From an uncultured Clostridia bacterium (GTDB taxonomy: Bacteria > Bacillota_A > Clostridia > Christensenellales > Aristaeellaceae): a stretch of 22,288 nucleotides of DNA. The stretch lies in the NCBI GenBank assembly GCA_946613955.1, contig CAMOGC010000006.1, forward strand, positions 1 to 22,288, in the 5' to 3' direction. Below the pieces are notes generated by a model. The model was given only the letters and a program-made list of their open reading frames with translations, did no database searches and was not told the DNA's origin. The stretch's first letter is position 1; each line of letters opens with the position of its first letter. Of this stretch, positions 15,501 through 22,288 are shown piece by piece. A program made the position numbers and the translations under genes.

Positions 15501-16514
15501 TTATTTGATGACCTTCAGCGCTTTCCGGTCCACCGTCAGCGCGACAAAGATCAGGAACACGATGCCCTTGATCAGCTGCTGGGGGGTGGAGTCGAAGCCC
15601 ATAATGGTCAGGCCGCTGTCCAGCACGAAATACATCATCATGCCGCAGACGATGTTGGAAAAACGAACCTTCGCGCCGCCGGTAATCGGCAGCCCGCCCA
15701 GAACCAGACCGATCAGGATCTGGGTTTCCAGCTGGTTGCCGGCGGTGGCGGTGATGGAGCCGACCTTGATCACGTTGATAAAGGAGGCCAGCCCGGTCAG
15801 GGCTCCCGCGGCCACGAAGGACAGGAACTTGACCCGGTTGGTCCGGACCCCGGAGAAGCGGGCGGCGGTTTCGCCGGAGCCCACCGCCTTCACATCGTTC
15901 CCGACCCGGGTGAAGCGGAACAGGAAAAACGCGCAGGCCAGCACAATCAGGGTAATCAGCATCTTCAGCCCGAAGGAGAAGCCTCCGATTTCGAAGAATT
16001 CGATGCCGTCAAAGGAGGTGATGGCCTTGCTGGCGGGGATAGCGCTCTCCGTCGTCAGATACGCGCAGATTCCCCGGAACAGATACATGGTACAGATGGT
16101 AACGATGAAGCTGGCCAGCTTGAATTTCACGTGGAAGAAGCCGTTGATGGCCCCGATGGCCGCGCCGCAGAGGATGCCCGTAATGATGGCAAGGGGCACC
16201 GCCAGGGGGGAATCCATCTGGGAAATCAGCGCGATCACGCAGCTGCAGACGCCCAAAGTGGATCCTTCCGTAAAATCAATGGAGCCCAGGGTCATGATAA
16301 AGAAGACGCCGGTGGCCGCGATCATGGGAGCGTAAACCTGTCCCAGCAGCAGCCGGATTTTCTTGGGGGTCAGCATCCGGCCCTCCGTCAGCGCGTTCAT
16401 GACCAACAGCATAAGGACCAGGCTGATAATCGGAACCAGGCCCCGGAAGGTGTCGCTCCGCAGGAAGGTCTGGATTTTGGAAGGCTGGCGTTCCGCCTTG
16501 ACTGTTTTTTCCAT
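15501..16514 (-). CDS. Sugar-type ABC transporter permease (second system, distal)
   Basis: A 337-residue membrane protein of the BPD_transp_2 (RbsC/LivH-like) family, one of two permeases that with the ATPase and binding protein form a CUT2-type importer. About eight to ten hydrophobic segments follow a polar N-terminus of some 28 residues. The family motif usually read as GGIDLSVGS is altered to LGSIDFTEGS (about residues 76-85), and the cytoplasmic coupling region reads AVGSGETAARFSGV. The C-terminal GLVLGGLPITGGAKVRFSN stretch is typical. The ATG at 16514 has GAGGAGGG about eight bases ahead and follows the ATPase gene by 14 bases. A strong terminator comes right after. The substrate cannot be told from sequence. 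Confidence 0.9.
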   Translation of the reverse strand: MEKTVKAERQPSKIQTFLRSDTFRGLVPIISLVLMLLVMNALTEGRMLTPKKIRLLLGQVYAPMIAATGVFFIMTLGSIDFTEGSTLGVCSCVIALISQMDSPLAVPLAIITGILCGAAIGAINGFFHVKFKLASFIVTICTMYLFRGICAYLTTESAIPASKAITSFDGIEFFEIGGFSFGLKMLITLIVLACAFFLFRFTRVGNDVKAVGSGETAARFSGVRTNRVKFLSFVAAGALTGLASFINVIKVGSITATAGNQLETQILIGLVLGGLPITGGAKVRFSNIVCGMMMYFVLDSGLTIMGFDSTPQQLIKGIVFLIFVALTVDRKALKVIK

Positions 16515-16528
16515 ATGCTTTTCCCTCC

Positions 16529-18028
16529 TCAGACCATTTTCGCGATGAGGGTTTCCTCATCCAGATCGGGGCTGCGCAGGAATTCGCCGCTGATCTTCCC
16601 GTCCCGGATGATCAGAATCCGGTCGCTCATTCCCATCAGCTCGGGCAGCTCCTCGGAAATCATGATGATGCTCCGCCCCTGCTTCTTCAGTTCCTGCATC
16701 AGAGCGTAAATCGCCTGCTTCACCTTCACGTCGATGCCCCGGGTCGGGGAATCCAGCACCAGGATGTCGGAATCCTTGCCGATCCACCGGGCCAGCACCA
16801 CCTTCTGCTTGTTTCCGCCGGACAGGTCGGAAACGAACTGCCCCGTATGCTGCATCTTGATCTGCATCTGCTTTGCAAATTTGTCGGCGAAGCTGTCCAG
16901 CTCCTTCTTTCGGATCAGCTTTCCGTGGGCCAGATCCTCAAGGGAGGGCAAAACGATGTTGTTCCGGATGGTTTCGTTGACGATGATGGATTCATTGTCC
17001 CGGTCCTTGGAGGTATAGGCAATGGAATGGCTGATAGCGGTGGGAATATCGTTGATCTCCGTCCCGTCCGCCAGGCTGACCCTTCCCTGCCGGTCCCAGC
17101 TGGCGCCGAAAACCGCCTTGCCGATCTCGTGCATGCCGCTTTCGCTGAGCCCGCCGAAGCCCAGGATTTCGCCCCGGTGCAGCTCGAAGCTGATGCCCTC
17201 AATCATGCCGGGAACCGTCAGTTTCTCCGCCCGGAGCACCACCTCATCCGAAATCGGCTCCCCGTAATCCGTCCGGTAATAGGCGGTGCCGATTTCCCGG
17301 CCCACCATCAGCCGCTTCAGATCGTCCTCCGTCACATCTCTGCTCCGGACGGTGTCGATGTATTCCCCGTCCCGAAGGATGGAGATGGTATCCGTATGGG
17401 CCAGCACCTCCTGAAGGTCATGGCTGATGAAGATCACCGTCCGCCCGTCGTCCCGGGTCTTGTCCATGATCTTGTACAGCTCCATCCGCCCGTCCTGGCT
17501 CAAAGCGGTGGTGGTTTCGTCGACAATCAGGATCTTCGGCTTCATATAGGTGGCTTTGACGATCTCCACCAGCTTCCGGTCTTCGAAATTGTAATGGTCG
17601 ATCATCATGCCGGCCTTGATCCGGCCAAAGCCGTATTCGTCCAGCAGCTTCTGCGCTTCCCGGTTCATGGCGGGGGTGTTCTTGATCCCGTGGTTCATGA
17701 AGGGCTTTTCATGGCCCAGGAAGATATTCTCCGCCACCGTCAGCCCCGACAGGGTGCCCATCTCCTGAACGATGATGGCGACCCCCGCGTCGTTAGCCTC
17801 CACCTGGTTGCGGACATGAAGCTCCTGCCCGTCCAGATTGAAGGTGCCCCCGCCGATGGTATAAATGCCGCACAGCATCTGGGAAAAGGTGCTCTTGCCG
17901 GAGCCGTTCTCCCCGATGAGCCCCCGGATTTCACCCCTCGCAAGCGTCAGGGATACGTCCTTGACCGCGTGGGTCAGGCCAAAACGCTTGTCAATATGCT
18001 CCGCCCGGAGCAAAATGTTGTTTTCCAT
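16529..18028 (-). CDS. Sugar-type ABC transporter ATP-binding protein, two fused ATPase domains
   Basis: A 499-residue RbsA/MglA-like protein that powers the importer from the cytoplasmic side. Domain 1 (about 1-245) has an intact Walker A (GENGSGKST, from residue 39), Q-loop Q88, Walker B VDE (D170, E171) and switch histidine H203, but its signature, normally LSxGxxQ, is NFEDRKL (147-153). Domain 2 (about 262-499) has the good signature LSGGN (402-406), but GGLSESGMHE in place of Walker A, and Walker B reads LVLDSPTRG with S427 where the catalytic Glu belongs. So only one composite ATP site (Walker motifs of domain 1 with signature of domain 2) is intact. A degenerate second Walker A is common in this family; the lost signature and Glu are not. 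AAGGAGG precedes the ATG at 18028, 13 bases after the upstream permease. Confidence 0.93.
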   Translation of the reverse strand: MENNILLRAEHIDKRFGLTHAVKDVSLTLARGEIRGLIGENGSGKSTFSQMLCGIYTIGGGTFNLDGQELHVRNQVEANDAGVAIIVQEMGTLSGLTVAENIFLGHEKPFMNHGIKNTPAMNREAQKLLDEYGFGRIKAGMMIDHYNFEDRKLVEIVKATYMKPKILIVDETTTALSQDGRMELYKIMDKTRDDGRTVIFISHDLQEVLAHTDTISILRDGEYIDTVRSRDVTEDDLKRLMVGREIGTAYYRTDYGEPISDEVVLRAEKLTVPGMIEGISFELHRGEILGFGGLSESGMHEIGKAVFGASWDRQGRVSLADGTEINDIPTAISHSIAYTSKDRDNESIIVNETIRNNIVLPSLEDLAHGKLIRKKELDSFADKFAKQMQIKMQHTGQFVSDLSGGNKQKVVLARWIGKDSDILVLDSPTRGIDVKVKQAIYALMQELKKQGRSIIMISEELPELMGMSDRILIIRDGKISGEFLRSPDLDEETLIAKMV

Positions 18029-18041
18029 TCCGCTCCCCTCC

Positions 18042-18992
18042 TTACTTGACGACAGCGCCCTTGGAGGCCCGGGCCGTCAGCGCTACGATCATCAGCAGGG
18101 CCGCCCCGGTGATCACATTCTGGATCGTGGTGGGCGCGCCCAGGGCGATAAACCCGTTGAAGATGATGGAAATGATAAACTCACCCACGACGATGGCCGT
18201 GATGGGCGTTCCGTATTTCCGGAAGGCGACGCCGAAGAAGGTTCCCATCAGGGGCTTGAAGTTCCGGCTCATGGTGCTCATGCCCGTCAGAGCGGTCATG
18301 GTGGTGCCGTAGGAAACCGTCAGGATCGCCATGATGCCGACAAAGAAATGCAGCAGGATGAATCCGATCCATTTATATTTCCTGACGTTGATGCCCATGT
18401 TTTTGGCCGTAAACTCATTGCTGCCGATAGCGTTGCAATAGGTTCCGACCTTCGTATAGTTCAGGATGAACCACATCAGTGCGAAGGCCAGCGCCGCAAG
18501 AATCAGGCTTCCGGGAGGCGCGCTGAAGAACCGGTAGGCCGGATCCAGGGTCTGCTTGCTGCCGCCGGCGGCGAAAACCGCGACGCTTTCGAAAATCAGC
18601 ATCAGGCCTACGGTAACGATCATGGAGGGAACCTGCAGCGAATTATAAAGGAAGCCGATCAGGGTTCCGATCAACGTCGCGCAGGCAAGGGTTCCCAGAA
18701 TAAAGCCGGCGTATCCGAACTGCTTGGAGCAGATTACGCCCACGATGGAGGAAAGCACCACGTTGGCGCCGATGGCGAAATCAAACAGCCCCATGACGAC
18801 AATGAAATAAAGCCCGCATCCGCCTACGGCGTAGATGATGGAGCTCTGCAGATAGCTCAGCAGATTGTCCGGGCTTCCGAAATTCCCCGGAGTCAGAATT
18901 TTAAACACAGCATAGAAGAAAACCGTCATCGCGGCCAGCAGCAGGAAGCCGTAATACCTTGTCGTCTTCAGCCGGGCAAGCTTTTCCTTCAT
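18042..18992 (-). CDS. Sugar-type ABC transporter permease (second system, proximal)
   Basis: A 316-residue polytopic membrane protein of the BPD_transp_2 family, partner of the permease at 15501-16514. The usual GGIDLSVGS motif is replaced by MGLFDFAIGA, and the coupling region reads AIGSNEFTAKNMGI, close to the family AIGGNExxAxxxGI. About eight to ten membrane segments are visible. The ATG at 18992 has GGACGGAG upstream. A longer frame beginning with TTG at 19046 would start in the loop of the stem-loop 19028-19062 and is excluded. The ATPase gene follows after 13 bases with its ribosome site joined to this stop codon. Two different permeases in one operon suggest a heterodimeric channel. 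Confidence 0.9.
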   Translation of the reverse strand: MKEKLARLKTTRYYGFLLLAAMTVFFYAVFKILTPGNFGSPDNLLSYLQSSIIYAVGGCGLYFIVVMGLFDFAIGANVVLSSIVGVICSKQFGYAGFILGTLACATLIGTLIGFLYNSLQVPSMIVTVGLMLIFESVAVFAAGGSKQTLDPAYRFFSAPPGSLILAALAFALMWFILNYTKVGTYCNAIGSNEFTAKNMGINVRKYKWIGFILLHFFVGIMAILTVSYGTTMTALTGMSTMSRNFKPLMGTFFGVAFRKYGTPITAIVVGEFIISIIFNGFIALGAPTTIQNVITGAALLMIVALTARASKGAVVK

Positions 18993-19027
18993 AGGCGCTC
19001 CGTCCTTTTCAGCTTTTTCAGAATCGC

Positions 19028-19062
19028 AGAATGGGACCGGCCGCAAAGGCCGGCCCCATTCT
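19028..19062 (-). other. Strong stem-loop between binding-protein and permease genes
   Basis: On the minus strand AGAATGGGGCCGGCC and GGCCGGTCCCATTCT pair over 15 bases (one G-T) around a TTTGC loop. No T-run follows, so it is not a standard terminator. It lies about 20 bases after the binding-protein stop. A smaller perfect palindrome, CTGTTC-CT-GAACAG (19061-19074), touches it. In other sugar importers such structures protect the binding-protein message or thin out transcription of later genes, which fits here. Confidence 0.75.
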
Positions 19063-19083
19063 GTTCAGGAACAGGGAAAGAAA

Positions 19084-20208
19084 TTACTTGGCGTGGCGGG
19101 TAACGACGTCCGCAACGGACAGCTGGGCGCACCTGGCGGCCAGATCGTCGTAGCTCAGCCCGGCCAGTTCCTTGATTTCGTCCGCGGTGTAGGGCAGCTG
19201 ATCGCCGGTGAAATACTGGGCGTAGGCCGTGTAATCCTCGGAGGAAGCAACGAACATGTAGGGGAAGGTCATGTCATAGAAGCCTTCGGTGGAAACCGGA
19301 TAGTTGCCCTTGATGGCGTTGTAAACCAGCAGGAAGGCGAAGAAGGGATCGGCGTAGTGTCCGCCGGATTCGGCAGCCATGCCGCCGGAGGCCAGCTGGG
19401 CATCCAGATCCGCCAGGAAGTCGGTGGAGACGACGGCGATCTTGCCGGTCAGTCCCTTGCCCTCGATGCCGGCCAGGGCGCCCACCAGGGTGTCGCCGCC
19501 GCCGCCCGCAACGATCAGAGCGTCAATGTCGGGATTCGCGTCGATGATGGCTTCCGCGGTGGCGCGGCCGGTGTCCGTGGTGGTTCCGCCGTACTGGGGC
19601 TCCAGCAGGACCGCGGGATCATCGGGATGAGCGGTGTTCCAGGCTTCCAGGCCGGCCTTGTAGCCTTCCCAGCGGCCCAGGAAGGTGGCGTCGCCGGGCT
19701 CCCAGGCTTCCAGAGCGATCTTGCGGCAGCCCTTGTCTTCCGTCAGAATCCGGACCAGCTCCTTGCCGTTGTCGAACTCGGATTCATGCACGGCGCCCAC
19801 ATAGTACTTGGAGGCGCAGGCCTGGGCATATTCTTCCGGGTTGTCATCCTTGTTGATGATGCGGAAGAACTGGGCCACATAAACCTCGTTCTCGTCGCAG
19901 GTCTTGATAACGCTGCTCATTTCGGCGGAGGCGGAGTTGCAGATGATGATGCCGTCGCAGTCCGCCATGGCCAGCTGTTCCGCGCTGGCGGTGACCTTTT
20001 CGGAAATGTGGGCCTGGTCAACATACACAACCTCAACCCCCAGGGCGTCGGCCGCGGCGTCGATCATGCGCTTGCATTCGCTGCCCAGGGTATCGGTGGA
20101 GCTCCAGATGGAGACGCCGATCTTGATCTTCTTTTCGTCGGCGGTCGCTCCGGCGGCCAGGCCGCACAGAAGACACAGGGACAGTACCAGAGCCAGGATT
20201 CTCTTCAT
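19084..20208 (-). CDS. Periplasmic/secreted sugar-type substrate-binding protein
   Basis: A 374-residue solute-binding protein of the Peripla_BP_4 (ribose-binding-like) fold, first gene of the second importer. The signal peptide is MKRILALVLSLCLLCGLAAG with a signal peptidase I site after ATA (about residue 23); no lipobox is present. The mature protein starts KKIKIGVSIWSSTDTLG and continues with the two-lobe pattern (CDGIIICNSASAE; NPDIDALIVAGGGGD; GKIAVVSTDFLADLD). The ATG at 20208 is chosen because AAGGAGT lies eight to ten bases ahead; an ATG at 20229 lies just before that site. It is not close to YtfQ, so it does not simply serve the neighbouring YtfT/YjfF unit. It is served by the promoter at 20266-20294. 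The ligand is unknown; a sugar or sugar-like compound is the family guess. Confidence 0.9.
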   Translation of the reverse strand: MKRILALVLSLCLLCGLAAGATADEKKIKIGVSIWSSTDTLGSECKRMIDAAADALGVEVVYVDQAHISEKVTASAEQLAMADCDGIIICNSASAEMSSVIKTCDENEVYVAQFFRIINKDDNPEEYAQACASKYYVGAVHESEFDNGKELVRILTEDKGCRKIALEAWEPGDATFLGRWEGYKAGLEAWNTAHPDDPAVLLEPQYGGTTTDTGRATAEAIIDANPDIDALIVAGGGGDTLVGALAGIEGKGLTGKIAVVSTDFLADLDAQLASGGMAAESGGHYADPFFAFLLVYNAIKGNYPVSTEGFYDMTFPYMFVASSEDYTAYAQYFTGDQLPYTADEIKELAGLSYDDLAARCAQLSVADVVTRHAK

Positions 20209-20256
20209 GGGTTTGTCACTCCTTTTCATGATTTCCCGGGGTTACCCGCCGGGGTG

Positions 20257-20275
20257 ATTGTCAATATCTTACAAT
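20257..20275. promoter_or_regulatory. Operator-like inverted repeat over the -10 box
   Basis: ATTGT and ACAAT arms, 9 bases apart, span the -10 box of the binding-protein promoter. On the minus strand ATATTG is also repeated 10 bases apart, one helical turn. This is where a repressor would act, but the arms are short. Confidence 0.3.
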
Positions 20276-20294
20276 ATTCCGACCGTTTTCTCAA
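20266..20294 (-). promoter_or_regulatory. Sigma-70-type promoter of the second ABC operon
   Basis: TTGAGA (20289-20294) and TAAGAT (20266-20271) are 17 bases apart on the minus strand. Transcription would start near 20259, about 50 bases before the binding-protein ATG. The 126-base gap after the YjfF-like gene has no terminator, so read-through from upstream is also possible. Confidence 0.65.
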
Positions 20295-20334
20295 TCTGTT
20301 TCCTGTTCAACTTCTTTTTCCGTTTGTTCAAATT

Positions 20335-21396
20335 TTATTCCTTGACCTTCTTGGTCTTTCTCCTTCCGGAGTAGCTGACCACCTCGCGCTGGATCACGAT
20401 GAACAGCAGCAGCAGGCCGCCCGTCGCGATCTTGCCCCACCAGGAGGACAGCGTGCCGTTGAAATTGATAATGGCCGGAATAACGGATTTCAGCAGCACG
20501 CCGAACATGGTCCCGATCATGTAGCCGACGCCGCCGGTCAGGAGCGTGCCGCCGATCACGGCGCTGGAGATGACCTCCAGTTCGCCGCCCAGCAGGGACA
20601 TATTCCATCCGGATTTGACGACCAGCACATAGGCGATCCCCGCCAGCGCGGAGCAGAAGCCGTTGATGGCATAAACCGCGATCTTGGTCTTCCCCACCGG
20701 CAGACCCATCAGCCGGGCGCTGGTTTCATTTCCGCCGATGGCGTAGATGTTCCGGCCGAAGCGGGTATGCTGCATGACGATGACCCCCAGCACGATCATG
20801 ACCAGGAAGATGATCACCGTCAGGTTGATGTTGGTAATCGGTTTGATCTTCACCCATTCCCCGTTGTCAAGATGATACAGGGTAATCTTGAACTTCGCCA
20901 TGCTGTCGATCATGGGATGGTTCATGCTGATGGATTCCCGGGAAATCAGGCTGCAGATGCCCCGGGCCAGGAAGTTCCCCGTCAGCGTCATGATGAAGGG
21001 GGGAACGTTCAGATAGTGGATGCCCGCCCCCATCAGGGCGCCCAGGGCGACGCCCATGAGCAGGGAAACGGGAATCGTAATGGCGGGGGAAATGCCCATC
21101 TTCTCGTAGCCGAAGGCGATGATCATGCCCGTCAGGGAGGCGACGGAGGCGACGGAAAGGTCGATGCCCCCGGTGATCAGCACCATCGTCATACCGACGG
21201 CGGAGATGCCGTAATAGGCGTTGTCCGTAAAGAAGTTGACGAAGGTCCGCAATGTGGTAAACCCGATGGCGCCGTAGCGGATGGCGCCGTAGGCGTAGAT
21301 GATCAGGAAGATGATGACCGTCGCGTAAACCATGACGTATTTGGGGTTCATCATCCGGCTGATCAGGCTCTGCCTTTTCCGTGTCGCTTCGCTCAT
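20335..21396 (-). CDS. yjfF: YjfF-like sugar ABC transporter permease
   Basis: A 353-residue membrane protein of the BPD_transp_2 family. It resembles E. coli YjfF, a permease of the galactofuranose importer YtfQRT-YjfF, at several places: ITGGIDLSVASVASLTG, the segment around ESISMNHPMIDSM, YAIGGNETSARLMG, and near the end NFNGTLSSWWGKIATGGLLL. About eight to ten membrane segments follow a short basic N-terminus; the C-terminus is basic and cytoplasmic. The ATG at 21396 shares four bases (ATGA) with the stop of the YtfT-like gene, so translation is coupled. Transport of galactofuranose is the likely role by homology, but a related pentose or hexose is possible. Confidence 0.88.
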   Translation of the reverse strand: MSEATRKRQSLISRMMNPKYVMVYATVIIFLIIYAYGAIRYGAIGFTTLRTFVNFFTDNAYYGISAVGMTMVLITGGIDLSVASVASLTGMIIAFGYEKMGISPAITIPVSLLMGVALGALMGAGIHYLNVPPFIMTLTGNFLARGICSLISRESISMNHPMIDSMAKFKITLYHLDNGEWVKIKPITNINLTVIIFLVMIVLGVIVMQHTRFGRNIYAIGGNETSARLMGLPVGKTKIAVYAINGFCSALAGIAYVLVVKSGWNMSLLGGELEVISSAVIGGTLLTGGVGYMIGTMFGVLLKSVIPAIINFNGTLSSWWGKIATGGLLLLFIVIQREVVSYSGRRKTKKVKE

Positions 21397-22288
21397 TTCA
21401 TCGCGCCTCCTTTCGCAAGGGCTCTGGCTTCGGCCCGCTTGCCCATCCAGACCCGGACGGGTTCGGACTGCAGCACGATCACCACCGCGATGATCAGCGC
21501 CTTGAAAGCCATGGTCGCGTCCGCGGAGATGCCGAAGTAGTAGACGAAGGTCACGATGGTCCGGATAATGATGGAACCGATGATGGTCCCCGTCATGGAG
21601 AACTTGCCGCCGGTCATGCTGGTTCCGCCGATGACGACCGCCAGAATGGCGTCGGTTTCATAGTTCAGCCCGGCGTTGTTGGAGTCGTTGGACATGATCC
21701 GGCTGGAATAGATCAGCCCGGAAATGCCGCTGAGCAGCCCCGTCAGGGCGAAAACGATCATGATGACCATCCGGGCGTTGATGCCGCTGAGCCGGGAGGC
21801 GCTGGCGTTGATGCCGACAGATTCGACGAAGGTGCCGAAGGCGGTTTTCCGGACGAAGATCATCATCGCCGCCACGACAACGATCGTGATCAGGATCGGC
21901 GTAGGCAAAAGCAGCGCGCTCCCCTGCCCGATCCACCGGAAGGGAGAGAACAGGGTCGTGAACTGTTTCCCGTTGGTGGTGATCTGGGCGATGCCCCGCC
22001 CGGAGATCATCAGAATCAGCGTCGCGATAATCGCCTGCAGTTTCAGGTGCCCGACCAGCACCCCGTTAAACAGCCCCATCAGCAGGCAGACCGCCAGCGG
22101 AACCAGAATCACCAGGATAAAGGGCGTAATGGAATAATCCCCGGGGGTGGGATACTGGATCACGTCCCACCGCATCAGCTTCAGCGCCAGCGCGCCGGAC
22201 ACCGCCACCAGGGCGCCGACGGAAAGGTCGGTTCCGCCCAGGGCGATGACCATCGTCATGCCCATGCCGATGATGGTGATCTCGGCGG
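21393..22288 (-). CDS. ytfT: YtfT-like sugar ABC transporter permease (5' end cut by window edge)
   Basis: The frame is open to the right edge, so the N-terminus is missing; an ATG at 22265 lies inside the conserved region (GMGMTMVIALGGTDLSVGAL) and is not the start. At least 298 residues are present. Similarity to E. coli YtfT is clear in ATLILMISGRGIAQI, LLLPTPILITIVV, the FVESVGINASASRLSGIN coupling region, and NNAGLNYETDAILAVVIGGT. Eight or so hydrophobic segments remain. The consensus GGIDLSVG is slightly changed (Thr for Ile). It pairs with the YjfF-like permease through an ATGA overlap, the same order as in E. coli; the matching ATPase and binding-protein genes are expected to the right of the window. 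Confidence 0.88.
   Translation of the reverse strand, partial: AEITIIGMGMTMVIALGGTDLSVGALVAVSGALALKLMRWDVIQYPTPGDYSITPFILVILVPLAVCLLMGLFNGVLVGHLKLQAIIATLILMISGRGIAQITTNGKQFTTLFSPFRWIGQGSALLLPTPILITIVVVAAMMIFVRKTAFGTFVESVGINASASRLSGINARMVIMIVFALTGLLSGISGLIYSSRIMSNDSNNAGLNYETDAILAVVIGGTSMTGGKFSMTGTIIGSIIIRTIVTFVYYFGISADATMAFKALIIAVVIVLQSEPVRVWMGKRAEARALAKGGAMK

Overview
The window is GC-rich bacterial DNA in which every gene I can support lies on the minus strand, so transcription runs from the right end to the left end. The gene set points to a GC-rich member of the Firmicutes, probably of the Clostridia: ScpA/ScpB, PcrA beside a YerC-type TrpR-like protein, type III glutamine synthetase, a TIGR03960/TIGR03936 radical-SAM pair next to an RNase G-type protein, and a YlbF/YmcA-family protein between miaB and mutS. 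The last arrangement resembles the Bacillus ymcB-ymcA-(cotE)-mutS region. I cannot name a genus. I see no tRNA, rRNA, CRISPR array, insertion sequence or phage gene.

Right part (about 15460-22288): two neighbouring sugar-type (CUT2/ribose-like) ABC transporter units. The first enters from outside the window and shows only its two permeases, which closely resemble YtfT and YjfF (galactofuranose type) and are joined by an ATGA overlap. The second is complete: substrate-binding protein, permease, double-domain ATPase, permease. It has its own sigma-70-like promoter (20266-20294), a strong stem-loop just after the binding-protein gene (19028-19062) and an intrinsic terminator (15460-15485). Its ATPase and permeases depart from the family consensus at several key motifs, so its substrate cannot be guessed.

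Middle (about 13105-15460): a short stretch that looks like an internally deleted SGNH-hydrolase gene (15306-15418), then glnN (type III glutamine synthetase) with a clear promoter (15271-15299) and a terminator-like hairpin (13105-13134).

Left part (1 to about 12960): a tightly packed co-directional run starting at a promoter (12930-12958): yerC, pcrA, an M50 membrane protease gene, scpA, scpB, a TIGR03960 radical-SAM gene, its TIGR03936/DUF2344 partner, an RNase E/G-family gene, miaB, a YlbF-family gene with a cysteine tail, and mutS (cut by the left edge). The theme is genome and RNA upkeep: helicase repair, chromosome condensation, tRNA thiomethylation, RNA processing and mismatch repair. 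Gaps inside the run are mostly under 20 bases or are overlaps. The larger ones (73-150 bases) lie around the protease gene and between scpB and the radical-SAM gene.

No stretch longer than 300 bases lacks a gene. I did not find a wholly new system. The most unusual points are the RNase G-type protein that ends just where the zinc-link should begin, the fully one-sided ATP sites of the second ABC ATPase, and the hydrolase remnant. Many predicted gene starts had to be moved inward to an ATG with a good Shine-Dalgarno sequence; this is stated gene by gene.
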